This document shows positions 12,701 through 25,700 of a DNA stretch of 64,000 bases, in pieces. Position 1 is the first letter of the stretch. Each line of letters opens with the position of its first letter. The notes under the pieces were generated by a model, which worked only from the letters and a program-made list of their open reading frames with translations, made no database searches and was not told the origin of the DNA. The position numbers were made by a program, and so were the translations under genes. Source of the DNA: Amoebophrya sp. A120 (Eukaryota; Sar; Dinophyceae; Syndiniales; Amoebophryaceae); the NCBI GenBank assembly GCA_905178155.1, contig CAJINV010000011.1, positions 2,163,503 through 2,227,502 on the forward strand. Reading direction: 5' to 3'.

Positions 12701-15700
12701 GACGCATCCGGACAGCCACTTGCGACGCCGACGCCCATATCAAATGTAAAAAAAATGTCTGGGTCTGGAAGAGGAGAAGCTTGTCATGCACATTATCCAT
12801 GATCCATGATGTCTCTGATGTATGCAATAGCATCACAGATCTTTTGAGCGCCTATCGATGCGCGGCCTGCATGACAAATGCCCTCTCCGCGTAGCCAAAT
12901 TTGACTCCTCTTGCTGCTCATGCAATACAGATTTTTTTAGCATCCAAATGCAGCATCACAAATTTGGCTCTACCAGACCCAGACATTTTTGCAATGCATA
13001 ACCCAAGTCCGCGGCCATGCGCGCGACTTTCGCCAAGGCAGCTTCCGCGTCCGGAAATTTTGCGGCGGCCGCGCCGGGGACAAATGCTAATTTGATGAAC
13101 AAGAATAATTATCTCCACCCGAGCAGTAGTTCCACAGCAGTTCGGAGTACTTCTTCTTTCCTCGCACCGACTAGCAAAGAGGATCCGGAAGATGATGTTG
13201 AGATGGTAGACGCCACGACAAGCACCACTGGAATCATCGCAGCAGGAGTTGGAAGTGCCGCAAGTTCAAGTTCTATGGCGCAAAGGCACCAACTTCCGAA
13301 TAGCGCAATTCCACCGACGACACTGCAGATGAAAGCAACAAACTTATCGAACCAGCAGCAACCGCCGGGGACCATCTCGTCGTCGCAGCTGCCTCAGCTT
13401 CCCCCAGCTACGCGTGAACTGTCGTCGGGCACCAGTACGAGTTTGAAGCGGCCCACGCCGTCGGAAGTAGTAGATCTCAACTACGCCTCCAGCGCGATCG
13501 TCCCCTGCTCGGAAGAACAACCTGGGATGCAGTGGAGCAAGTCGGATCCCACGCACGACAAGTTGTTTGATCCGCGGAGCTTGATTGATCAATTCAAATT
13601 GAAGAACGCGCCGGTGGGCCTGCACAAAAATTCTAAACCGTTCTTGCAGAACAGCGAGACGGAGGACCAATCGGCCCGGGCGCGAAAGAAAGCGAAAGCG
13701 GCGGGCCTCAGCGCGAAGGACGTGAAGAAGCTCGAGGCGTCCCGCGCCAAAGCGGAGCTGTTTGGCAAGGCGACGCCGGGGCGGTCGACGAAGCTTGGCC
13801 ACATCCCGCCCATCGTGGAAGCGAACCAGGAATTGTCCAGTTCAGTGTCACCGCAAGCAACACGACCCGCGGGGGCTCTTGCGAAGGTTAGTGCTGCGCC
13901 GGTAAAGACGATGGTGGTCGTTCCTCCAGAGGTAGTTTCTGCACAGCCTGGCTTAGTTGTCGGCGGTGGAGGTTCCTCCTCGTCGTCATCAGCGAAACAA
14001 CCTGCATACAAAAACGAAAGCGCAGCAGTAGAACCGTCCAGGTCTGCGCCCCCGCCTGTACCGAAGAATAAACCGGACGAGAGACTGCTGCCTGAGGATG
14101 ACAACTTGCACTATGGTACGATTGATTCGCGTAAAAATTCGCCAGAGGTGGATAAAAACAGCGATAAGAGAAATGCAGCTACGACGACCGCGGCGGCCGA
14201 CACCATCGTGGCACCAGAAGTAGAGGCACATCAAGCGCATCGTGATCGTCGTGTAGGCGGAGGAAGGAATCAAGAAGTGGTAGTCCAACAAGAAGATGAT
14301 AATAAACCACTCACAACGAGGACCACTCCGGTCCTCGCCCTCGCGAAGTACTACGAGCCCGACCGGGACTACATCGCGAACCCGCGGTGGTACAGCCCCA
14401 CGGATCCGGTGGATGTCGCAATCGGCAAGATCCCACCCGGGAAAATCATGAGCTGGCGGTGCGAACAGTACGGGTACCCGATTCACTACCACATCTACCG
14501 CGATAAGATCGACGGCTCCTTGCGGGACTTCCACACCGGTCGGAAAGTCCACTTCATCGACAGTACCTCCGGGGAAAGGGTCCCGCTGAAAGACGCGCTC
14601 ATGAGGCCAACAGAGGACTTTGTTCGGAAGTACCTGGAGGGCCGCGGGGGAGATGAAGTTGCCGGCGTGCTGGAAAACGGAGCGGAAAGTTCTGGTAAGC
14701 GAGGCGTTGGTGACCACGAAGAAGACAATTTGTACCAGCGAAGTAGCAACACCCGGCAGAACATCGCGAAGGCGGCGAGCACGCGGCTGTTTTCGAACGA
14801 GACTACTGGAGGTTCTTTTGCTGTGCAGCACTTGTCGTTCAACAACGTAGAACCAGCACCAGCAGGGGAACATCAAGCTTCTGCTTTCGCAAAGTCCCCG
14901 CCACCGAAGAGGCCATTTCTTGCAGCTGCTAATATCGGCGGCAACGGATCCTCGACCATCTCTCAGGCTGGCCTGCCCATCCCGTCGGGCGCCGCGGGCC
15001 TGCCGGTCCCCGGGGGATCCTCGTGTTCCTTCCGGAACGGGTTGCCGGACACGAGTGGCTCCAGTCCCGATTTGCCGAGGGAGCCCAGTCACGGAACGAC
15101 CGTGGTGCATCTGCCGGCCGCGACCTCGAGTAGTCTCGTGCGGCCAGCGGGGATCGACATGACGCAGTCGTCTCCGCCCGAGAGGATGGTGGAGCCGGGC
15201 GGTGGGGCGAGTATGAGTAGCAACGGGGACTGTTTCCGAATTTTGCGGAAGCAGCCGGGCTTTAGCGGGGATCATGCGACGAGTCCTTCTCTAGCTGTGT
15301 TTAGTACTAACAATAAGTACGCAAGTGTTGAGACGAGTGGTGCGGTGAATGGTCCTCTTCCAATCGCAGGAGCTGCGACGGAGTCTAATGATACTAGCGG
15401 CAACCTCCACGCAGCGTCCTCGTCGAGTCTGGGTCGGCAACCTCCATCGGGAGGTGCGGAGCAAAGCAGAAGGGTTCCTCCGAGCGATTCGCTGGGCATC
15501 CTTTCGCGGCCAGGAGCGGCACTGCTTGGTGGAACCACGGCAAATTCCACCTCTGCTCTCGTGCCCATTGGAAGTACTATGAGAGAAGGAGATCCTAGCG
15601 CAGCGGTGGCTGGTGATGATCCACCAGGACCCGGGGCAGACCAAGGCAGTGCCGGCGCAGACCAGATAGTAGCGGCAGAACCGTTATCAGGGTCGATTGG

Positions 15701-18167
15701 CAGTCGAGAAATAAAGCAGCCGTCAGGAGGTGACGTGGAAATGAATCTTCGTGCAGCTTCTAGCAGTTCAACATCTGTGAACAATAATTTTTACACCGGA
15801 CTGCCCTCGCTGTCGCTTCCCAATGCTAATGGAAGTGGTGCAGGTGCGAGAGTTCTTCCCGGGCAGCTGCTGGCACCGCTAAGTGGCGGGTCGGTAGCCT
15901 CGTCCTCCTCCAAGCCGCCCCTCGCCCCGCCAAACACAGCCGATCGAATGCCCTCCTCCGCTCTGGACGAAGTGTTGCACGAGCGGCCGCGGCGGATGTC
16001 CTCACTGCAACCAGTGGTCGCCGGCAACAACACGTCCGGCGCCTCCAGCAGCAGTGCGCCACTGGTAGCCGCGCGGTCGGCCTCCTACTCGCCCACGAGC
16101 CGGCGGAACCGGACGGACGCGGACACGAACAAGGAGGGCACCGCCTTTGACGCCCACGCGTTCCAACGAGGCTCCTCCCCGCCGCGACGGGCGCACGGCG
16201 AGCAGAACCAGGACGACGGGGTGCCCAATCAGCAGCCCACGACGGTCAACGAAAGCACGGACTTACCGCGTTCCGCGCACCTGCAGCGGACCAACATCGA
16301 CCCCAACGACCCGAAGTATAAGGAAGCGTTCTTCGCCGGCGCTGTGTCAACCGGGGGCTGGGTGCCCGTCATCTACGAGGGCGCAGCGGCAAAGCTGCAG
16401 GGGGTACGGATTTGTATGTTCATTTCAACATTGTTATTTTAACCGACTGCTTAAGCGACCAATTTGAATTTCAATTTGGTGGAGTGAGATGAAGTTGTGT
16501 CCTGTTTTGCTACCATAAATAAGGAGGCTGCAGTATCTATTCTTTCTTCATCTTCCGCAAAAATCAACCTTCAAACTAACTGCAGGCTCCCGAGCAGAAG
16601 CAGATCCAGGGCCCCATCGTCGTTCGTCGACCTGGGTCTCGTGCCCTTCCGACCGAAGAGGAGGCAGGAGAGGGAGCGCAGAACAAACTGTTACCAAGCA
16701 GTGGGATTATCAAGACGGAAACAGCTACCTCCTCAACCGCGAATAACAGGGACAACAAGCGCGTGCGATTTTCCGAAATCTCCGACATTCGCGAGTTGGA
16801 CAGCCACGAACTTCCAGACTTTTCCATCGAGGGCGAGCCCCTGGTACTTGTGCACAATAACAGCAACGGTTGTCGTGACACCAACTTTTCGAACCTTTCC
16901 GCGATCCCGCACCGGCGGTCTTCGGCCGCTCCGGATCAACATGCAAATCCAACAGCGTACGGAAACTGCAACCCGGTACCTGGCCTACCGGTCGGGACGT
17001 ACTGGAAACAGAAGGAGGGTTATCGTAAGGAAAAATCCCCCCTCCCCATATCAAAAGGAAGTTTCTGATGCTGGATTTGCGTACACAAATCAGATCTGTC
17101 TTGCAGAAAGTGCTTGGCGGCCGCATTTTCTAAGCCTGTTTGGATATGCAGAAGGCTAGCAATTAGGCATGACAAACAGGTTTGCAGTAGTCAAAAGCGC
17201 ATGACAGACTGTCTGCGGAATGCGCCACATTGCTCCCATTACCGTATAGGCAAGACAGAGGGTATTTGTGGCCACAAATCAGCATCACAAATTTCCTTTT
17301 CGATATGGGGAGGTGGGATTTTTACTTTTGATAAGGGCAGAGACACCATCCACCGGTTTGTCGGGTCCAACGTCGGCGCGTCGGAGGACATCAACGGAAC
17401 GTACCCGGATAACGGGGACGTCTACCGGGACCGGATTTTCAACCCGAATTATCTCCCCCTGCCCTTCCGCGCGAGCTCGAAGAACGCGAGCACAAACTTC
17501 GCGCTAGTATCCGCCGGGCGGAAGATCAAGATACCCCGCGGCGCGGTGCGCGACCGGCTCTCCACGCAGATCCGACACGACCACCGGGAGAAGGTGCTGA
17601 AGAGCCGCCGAAATCGGCTGGACTCGGGCAGCGACAGCGAGCCTGCACAACAAGAACATCCGATGGACAGCAACAACCGGCGGCCGCGCATGAGTGACGT
17701 GCCCTGGATCCGCACGCCCCCGCATGATAAGGCCTACACCTGGGAGGAGGGCGACTGGCTCCAGACGCCGGAGGGAAAGAAGCCACCGGAAAAACCGGCT
17801 GACCAGGCGAAGTGGCTCGACAAACCGCCCAGGGCGGCGAGAAGGTACTTATGCTATGCAATTAATTGAATCGTCTTCGTCTTTTGTCGGCATCCATGAG
17901 GGTATGATTTCGATTTGCAACTTCATCGAGAGGAGATTCTGGTCGATTTACTTTCGTTTGCACTGTGTACTAAAATCCTTCCTGCGCGTACCACAGGCAC
18001 CTCGCGGAGGCAGACGAGCTCGATTTTGAGTACGAGTACTTCGTCACACTAGCGTACACGAAGCCGGGCGATCCACAGCCCGTGCCGCACGCGTCGGTTC
18101 TGGCGGATAGCTTCCAGAGCTGTATCGACGTGTCGTCGTCCCATGTGCACCATCAGCAGTCTTTTGC

Positions 18168-18198
<31 letters not shown>

Positions 18199-21100
18199 GC
18201 GCAAAACCAATCGGAGCGGCCGCCCCCGTTCGAAATGAATAACCAGCAGATTGTTCCCACGCCGCCAAGTATGGCGCCCTCGGACCCGAGAAACAACGCG
18301 ATGATTATGTCAGCGTACATATCCTGAGTAAAAACGTACCCACACCAGAGTCAGGATGGGGATTTTGCAACACAAACCTAGGAGTTTTTAGAGTCACGCA
18401 TGACAAATTTCAGTTCGTACTGTAGTGCAGATTAGCGTGGACAGCCGCATTACAAATCCATCTGCTTATCCTGTTTACAGCATTGCAAATTTTGGAACAC
18501 GATGGGAAATGCCTACCATGTGTATGCGCATCACAAATGTTCCTGTCATTGGAAATCAGCATTGCAACTCTGGGGTGGGGACGTTTTTACACAGGATAGT
18601 ACAGCGACCGGTCCGCCTCCGCTGCGGTCCTCAGCGGTAAGATCAGTCCGGTACGGAGTCTGGCGGACCGGGAGCGCGACGAAGCCGAGAAGGAGCAAAA
18701 TAACAGTCAACATCAAAACGCGAGTCAGGACCAGCAACAGCAAGATGAAAATCAGCAGTCCTCTAGAGGTACAGATCTCCACGACCAAAGCAGCAACATG
18801 CAGCAACGGAGTAGGAACGAGGACGAAAGCGCGGCTTTTCATTCGATCGTGGAAGACCGTTCTTCGTTCCTCCGGATCAGCGAGGGGGAGCACAGGCCGA
18901 AAATTTCTCCGCCGACCTTTGGCATCGCAGGCGTGACCGCCGCGGAACTCCGGGCAAAGGAAGTGTCCTTTGGTGGGGACCATCAGGGGGCCTTCGACCC
19001 GCACCCGGGGAACAATTTGAATGGGGTATTGGTTTAGTTTCTAAGTTGTACTTATCTCCTACGATGTGTTTCAGTAGATTCGAAGAATGGTCAATATTAC
19101 GAGTAGACGCACGAGGAAGAAATAGTGGCTGCATTTGTTCAGTAAGTCGCTGAAATAATAAATCTATCCCTGGAATCCCGTTTTTATTGTGTAATGGATT
19201 CTGTGTCGAATTCGTCATCTATCATGATGCTACTTCAAATCTTCAACAAATACAAAACAGCACACGCCACAGTTTGGCGCGCAGCATCCGACGCCGCAAT
19301 TTGGCGGTCTGGTTCCCCGCGGTGGCCTGTTTGACCGCGAACACGAGCATTCGCCCGGCCCCAGCTTCGTACCGTCCCCGCGTGGGGGCCGGCTGCCCCA
19401 CGTGACCTCGCCCGTGTTCGTGCCCAGTCCAAAGGGAGCGGACGGGGCGCGGGGACGGGACGCGGAAAATCGGGTAAGAAAGTTTTTTTACTTGTAGCGT
19501 GCTTATTGGGTTTAGGTTTTCTTGTTGTTACGTGATAAAGTGTAACAAGGTGAAACAACCTTCGCAATGTCAAAAAATCGCAAAAATATCTATCATGCCC
19601 TACAGGTTTTCACTCCTGAAGATCCGCGTGGTAGTTTCCCAGCACATCAGGCGCTGGATCCGGAAGCGCAGCGACGCCTTGACGCGATCCAGGATATTCT
19701 AGTGTCCAAGGGGCACGACGCAGAAGCCGCGCTGCCGCTGGCCAAGGAGCTGTTATCCGTGCTGAGATCGGAGGAAGAGGTCACGATTGAGAACCTGCAG
19801 GAAGCGGAGAGACGACTGCAGGAAGCGGCAGAGTACGATTCAAATAGATACAACTTTACAATGAGCTTACTGTTTGTGTAATGGATACTGTCTTCCTCTT
19901 CCGAGTTGTATGCCGAACAAAAAGAAAAATATGATCCAAAAAAAAAAGAAAGTCTATGAAGCACCAACATCCCGGTTGTACCACCTACAGCATTTTCACA
20001 GGCTTCGCAAGATCGCGGATTTTGCCTATCCGGTGATGACTTTGTCTGAGGAGCGAGACTTCCAAAAGCGCACGGAATCCAGGATTCGGGCCGCTGACTT
20101 GAATTACATGACCGAGGATCAGGTCGACATGCTGTTGTGGCAAATGTGCGTGCAGGAGGAAGTGCGCCGGTTGGACCGCCTCGGCGCGCAGCCCGGCGGG
20201 CCGGAGGGCGTGGCCGCAATGGCGGAGTACAATTAGATACACGCTGGCTAAAAGTTTTTCTTGATTTCGATATTTCTAAGATTTCACATCTGTTGCTTTC
20301 TCAGCGGCCAGTTTTGTCATACTTATGCAGGTGCTGCTTCTTGCTACATGAATTCCATGGCAAAATAAATGATTTTCAAACCACCAAACTCTGACGTGAC
20401 TCTCACAGCGCCCTGGACGAAATGATCTCCATGTCGTTCGACCACTTCCAGGAGGAGGACGGTGATAGTAATTCGTTGCAGCTCGGAAAGCAAAGGCCGG
20501 CGAAGACCCGCGAGCAGATGCTGAAAGAGGCCCAGAGTCTGCAGCAGTCCGCTGTTAACATCGAGAGGGAGACCGAGTTTTGGCGCAAGGGCAAGGCAGA
20601 CACGTCGAAGCACCGACTGCCGCCGTCGATTCTGGAGGACATGCGGAGGGTGGTGGCGGAAAACCTGGACACGCGGAATGTGGTATGCTATTTAAAAGCG
20701 TTCCCACCCCATAGTTGTCATGCAGATTTGCATCGACAGAAAAATCTGTAATGCACATCCGCAAGAGAGGAATTTGTAGTCGCGTTTTGGGATTTGTAAT
20801 GCTGTAAACAGGATGAGCAGGCGTCTTTGTGATGCGGCTGTCCTTACTAAACAGCACTACACTACAGATGGAAACTTGGCATGCAGAACTCCCAAAACTT
20901 GGAGATTTGTGTTGCAGATTTACCAACTTGACTACGGGGTGGGGATGTTTTTCCTCAGGATATGTGGACATGGAGGCGCTGGTCGGGGCGGAGTCCGCGG
21001 AGGGGGAATTTTCCCTGCACCTGCTCGAGCAGTTTTGCCTCGACCACCAGCAGCTCACTGCGGAGATGGACCACGCGCAAAAGGTGCGGGAGGAGGGAAT

Positions 21101-21245
21101 CCGCCGGTGGGAGGAGACGTTCGACTCGAAAAAGAGGTGGAACGCAAGAAGAAGCATCCTCGGAAGCCCGGGACCGGGGGGAGCTGCTGGGTCGGGTGGT
21201 CAGCAAGGGTCCTCGCCGCCCGGGGCGGGGAGTGCGGGGTCGTAG
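9768..21245 (+). CDS. Very large low-complexity protein, 12 exons
   Basis: Gene 3, about 3,017 aa, not recognised. Exons: 9768-10278, 10497-12737, 13006-16403, 16586-17019, 17338-17844, 17997-18319, 18604-19025, 19261-19473, 19606-19832, 20002-20226, 20409-20683, 20968-21245; total divisible by three. ATG 9768 opens MQPEEKLTSTGAEKDDG. Most of residues 1-2200 is Ser/Gly/Pro/Ala rich and probably disordered. A denser block around residues 1360-1465 (KYYEPDRDYIANPRWYSP, RCEQYGYPIHYHIYRDKIDG) looks folded. Another lies at 2195-2380 (FRASSKNASTNFALVSAG, then FEYEYFVTLAYTKPG). A Q10 tract follows. The last 330 residues are charged and helical (RRLDAIQDILVSKGHD, NIERETEFWRKGKADTS), probably coiled coil. 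Seven introns are GT-AG with GTAC/GTAT/GTAA donors. Four are introners. No signal or membrane segment seen. Role unknown. Confidence 0.8.
12738..13000. mobile_element. Introner element A3 (family A) in gene 3
   Basis: 263 bp. Left end TATCAAATGTAAAAAAAATG, right end TTTTTGCAATGCATA. Flanking repeat is CCCA (12734-12737, 13002-13005); the fifth base differs (G versus A). Excision joins LATPTP to KSAAMRATFAK in frame. Same orientation as the 6930 copy. Confidence 0.9.
17021..17333. mobile_element. Introner element C1 (family C) in gene 3
   Basis: 313 bp. Left arm GGAAAAATCCCCCCTCCCC, right arm ATGGGGAGGTGGGATTTTTA; ends TATCG and TTTTGATA. Direct repeat AGGG (17016-17019, 17334-17337), fifth base differing. 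Excision joins YWKQKEG to RDTIHRFVGS in frame. Confidence 0.9.
18169..18198 (+). repeat. CAG triplet run (poly-Gln) in gene 3
   Basis: Nine CAG codons followed by CAA encode ten glutamines after HHQQSFAQ. An almost pure microsatellite, so its length is expected to vary between strains. Confidence 0.9.
18320..18598. mobile_element. Introner element B2 (family B) in gene 3
   Basis: 279 bp. Ends TATCCTGAGTAAAAACGTAC and ACGTTTTTACACAGGATA. Perfect direct repeat GTACA (18315-18319, 18599-18603). Excision joins NAMIMSAY to SDRSASAAVL. Its first 69 bases are identical to those of the copy inside the intron at 40192. Confidence 0.92.
20684..20962. mobile_element. Introner element B3 (family B, reverse orientation) in gene 3
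   Basis: 279 bp. Left end TATGCTATTTAAAAGCG, right end TTTTTCCTCAGGATA. Perfect direct repeat TGTGG (20679-20683, 20963-20967). Excision joins NLDTRNV to DMEALVGAES. The internal sequence is the reverse complement of B1: the unique block beside its right end matches the block beside the left end of B1. Confidence 0.92.
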
Positions 21246-22757
21246 ATGTATGAACAAGCGCGATTCAACATCTTCCCGCGGGTACTATCCTGTGTCTGAG
21301 ATTTGTAAGCAGTGTGGGTGGTGCTTTACTCTTGTCAATAGAGGGCCGGCTCTTCGAGGTACTATAGAGGTCACGAGAACTACGTGCTCCAAAGCTGGAT
21401 TTCAGGAGATTCGGAAACAAACAGCAGACTAGCAAAAAATGTAAAGCGAAAGAGTTCACGACTTACTGAACGGTTTGCAAGACGAGCCGTGGTTTGCGAG
21501 AAAGAACGAAATAAACAAGCAAAAATCAGCAGTAGAATACTAGAGTTTTTACCCTTACATCGTATGAAAATCAAGTAGGAGTCTGTCTCAGAGGGAAACA
21601 AAGATTTTCCGTCGCGAGCGGACCTACTGCGAATCGCAATTATCAAGTTAAACAGTTCATTACATCATAGGAGCGAGCAACTGGCTCGGCCGAAACCGAA
21701 GTATTATAATCAAGTTCTTCTTGCGCGAAAATTTTATAAACAGACTCGTTACAAGATGCATATCGAAAAGAAACCCACTGGAGGGATCCAAGCACAAACG
21801 TCGTGGCATTACCCGTAAAAATGGACTTAGTAGAATTTTATCGAGCGAAACCGCATCAGCAGTTGTTATCAAGTTACTATAGCAGACCCGTAATATTGAA
21901 AAGAGTTGAGTTTTTACCTTTGTAGCCAATCAGAGTAGACTCGTCGTAATTGGTGAGTACTAGACCTGTTGTAATGTCATTATCGCAACAAAACGAAGCA
22001 GGAGAAGCTGCTGGACGATGATTTCCCGTTCTTGACGTTTTCAGTTTTCTTTGCGTAGTGAAGCTACTACGTAAGCGAGGCGAATGGAAGGAAGTAAGCA
22101 GAAGAAAGAGATTTAGAAGAAGAAGGGATGATGTTCCTGAGCGCACTACTAGTGGCGCTTTGAAAATAAACATGAAGTAAAGACAGCAAGTGTTCGATGG
22201 CGGGTGCGTCGATGTGAAAAGAACTTTCCGCTGCTACAACTACTAGAGATCCGCGTTTTCGATTTCGATCGAGCCTTTTTAGGATCAGACTTTTGCGACA
22301 TGCGTTTAAGTATGATGCGGAAGATTCTGCGTGCGTGCGGCGGAAGCGGATCCCTGTTGCAATGCATTTCTTCTGCGGTTTTTTTTTTGCCACATTTTGA
22401 TTTTTCCGCGTTGGATTCTTGCGGCCCTCTCTTTCCATTCAAGGCCAATAATTTTTGTAAAGAAGTTTGAAGAAAAATTAAGATTGGGAATATCTAGGTC
22501 GAACTTTTAATGAATAGTTTTCGAATCGTTTCAAAACCAAAAGAAATCTTGTGGAAACTAAATTGCGTAGCTGATTTGCAACTAAGTTCTATGTTTTTGC
22601 TTTTTTGGAAAAATTAAGCTTCAACTACAATTTCAACGCTTTATAACAATCTTTACCCCGCCTGCACTGGACATCTTTCACGGTCTCGTAACGTGAAATT
22701 GAGGTCCAATTTAATAAATCTACGTTGTTCAACAGCATCTTTGCAAAAACCACACAA
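21246..22757. other. Intergenic stretch, no gene seen
   Basis: AT-richer spacer of about 1.5 kb. Only short, unconvincing frames occur on either strand (for example 22067-22438 minus, Lys/Arg-rich with no motif). No introner ends, RNA gene or long repeat recognised. Confidence 0.5.
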
Positions 22758-25700
22758 ATGGTTCGTTTCTCACTAACTCTTTGCGCGGCGGCGGGTGCTG
22801 CTGTGTTGATTTCTCGAAGCACCATTATCGCCAGTGCAAAAGACATCTCCGACCCGGCAATCAAATGGGAAGGCAGGACAGCCAGCGCCGCCCGGGCGGC
22901 CCGAAGATGGGAGCAGGCATTCAGTACATTTTTGAAGGATGTAGTATTTGAAGCAGAGCCCTTGCATGTATGTCAATTGTGTGAAGCAACTATATCTATA
23001 ACCAGTCTTGCAATTCGAAAAACAAAAACAAAAATTGACTTGCAGCTCCCCCCGGACCCGCGAAAAAATCCCCCGGGGTCGCCGCACCCGCGGGAAAGAG
23101 ATCCAATTCAGCAGCGCGAGATCAAGCGCGGCCGGGGAGCAAAATCTCAGCAGCATCACCGTCTGATATGGAGGTGGACGCAGCAGGAGTACCCGCAATG
23201 GAGGTAGGGAGGAATATCACCAAAGGTAGCAAGAAATCCGTGGCTGGTGCAGCATCATCTGCGGCATCAGGGCCAGGCAGAACAAGTAAGGCAAAAGGTA
23301 AGGCTGTGTCAGCACCAGCAGCCGCGTCGCAGACCGCTGTAGCTCCTGTCTCTTCTTCACCTGTTGAGCCAGCTCTCGGCGGCATTCTGCATAACCTCCC
23401 GAACGTGAAGCAAAAACGGTACATCCGGCTGTGCTACCTGGACACCGAGAACACCGGCTTCGACGCCTACAAGAGGACGGCCTACAAGGGAGAACCTGGA
23501 ACGCACAAACTGGCCCACGCGGTGGCCCCGGACTTCCTGCTAGAAATCGCGGTCCGGGTCGTAGAGGTGGACACGAAAACCGGAAAAGTCGTGCCGATTC
23601 AGCTCAGTAAAGCGGAAAAGGAGCTGTTCGCCCTGCACAAGGAAGCGGTCGGCCCGCAGTTCTATCAAATGCAAAAATGTCTGGGTCTGGAAACTTGTGA
23701 TGCAAGTCCGTGAACAATAAGTGCTCTGTAATGCGCCGCCAAGCATGACAAGTGTTTTCGTGCTTCTGTGATGCGTATCTCGCATGAGAAACTGCGTTTT
23801 TGCATGACAGGCAAGCGGACCTCTTGGTGGCCGCGCAATACAGAGCGCAGAGTCATGCCAGAGTAGCATGACAATCTTCCAGGCCCAGACATTTTTGCAT
23901 TTGATAAGTTCACAAAAGCAACAAAACTACCCGCTGAAGTTTTGCAGACGATTTCCGAGCAGCAAGGCGGTTCTTCGTGCGGTCCATCTGGACAGAGCAA
24001 CAGTTTGACGAGAACAAATAAGGCGTCCAAAGTGGCTGGTAAGAATAAATGTAGTTCAACTACAGCGTCGTCAAACGTTCCGCATAACGACGATTACTCG
24101 AAAGCGTTCCACGCATGGTTGATGCAGCAGACCTATCACTCGTCTCCAGAAGGAGACAGCAAGAAAGCCGCTGGAAGTGGAGCAGATGATGATGACAAGC
24201 GAGGAAGATCTATCCTAATGAAAAACGTCCCCACCCCAGAGTCAAGATGGGGATTTTGCGAACACAAACCTTGAAGCTTTGGGAGCCACGCATGACAAAT
24301 TGCTAGCTGTATTGTAGTGCAGTTTAGAAAGGAAAGTCGCATTACAAATCCATCTGCTTATCCTGTTTACAGCATTACAAGTTCCAAAACACGATCGGAA
24401 ATGCCTATCATAGGGATGCGCACTACAAATGCTCTTGCGCTTGCAGATCTGCGTGACAACTCTGGGATGGGGATGCTTTTACACAGGATAAGATCAACAG
24501 CCTCGTCTTTCCTTGCTGGAATTACAACAGCCTCGAAAACAAGTAGTAGATCTTCTTCCCTCACCCGAGCAACGGGCACTTCTCCTTTGCCGGCTCCGAA
24601 GGTCGTTGTAAACCTCCCAAATGACAGCGAGCTGTTTTCCTACCTGTCTCTCGAGGAGCCCAATCCCCAGCGCTTCACGGAGAAGTTTGGCGGGTGGGAA
24701 CATTACGAGGTGGAGTCGAACGCCGCTTACGCGGTGAATCTGATCGGCTACGAGGACGACCCGGAGCGGAAAGTAAAAGACCGGGTGGGGATCCGCGGCG
24801 TGAAGGGGAAAAAGATCGATTGGGCGTACGTCGGGAAGCTGATTGAAATCTCTGATTTTATCGTCGCTCACATATCAAATGCGAAAATGTCTGGGTCTGG
24901 AAGAAAATGGATACTTGTCATGCAGTTTTTGCATTTGCGAGAAGGTGTGGAATGCTCACAGAGCATGAGAAATTCTGCGAAGGCTTTTCCATGCCTAGTC
25001 TGCATGAGAAATGCCCTCTCCATAATGCACGAATCGGCGATCTTTTGCTCACTAAGCGACACAGATTTTTGCCTACTGCAGAATCTTCCGCATCACAAGT
25101 TGGCATCCCTCCAGACCCAGACATATTTGCAATGCATATCACAACGCCGACTACGACTTCCGATTCGTTGCGCGCGACTTCCCGCCGTCGGCCTTCAAAC
25201 CCTGGCTGTGTTCGCAGAAGGACATCGTGTGGGAGAATTTCGTGCCGGCGGAAAAGAAGCCGCTGTTGATCAATTTAAAAGCGGAAACTTTGTCCGCTGT
25301 CTTTGACATCGCGGCCGGGCAGCACGTATGGATTGCAAAAATGTCTGGGTCTGGAAGATTGCAACTTGTCACGCTAAATCCGAATCATGCAGAAATCTGT
25401 GTTGCATGAGTTCCAAAAGCTGTCCACTTTCGACCAAGTTTGGAGGGAGTTTCTCATGCTGCAGGATAGGCATGGTAGAGGACTCACAGACTCTGTCATG
25501 CTAGGTCCCGCATTCCAGACCTGATGGGTCATGGATAACCTGCATGACAAGCTTACACTCTTCCAGACCCAGACATATTTGCACTTGATAGCACGACGCG
25601 CTGTCCGACATTACCGCGTGCATCCAGGTGTTGGAGAATATGGAAGCGTCAGGATCGAAATTGACAAAATCGAAAAATTTGTGATGCACAAAATCGATGT

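Noticed and set aside
13989-15275. 428-codon open frame on the minus strand
   Set aside because: It lies opposite a long coding exon of gene 3 whose frame, composition and splice joins are consistent. The minus-strand frame is a by-product of GC-rich codons and shows no protein motif.
22067-22438. 123-codon minus-strand Lys/Arg-rich frame
   Set aside because: Composition follows the AT-rich spacer; no domain and no start context.
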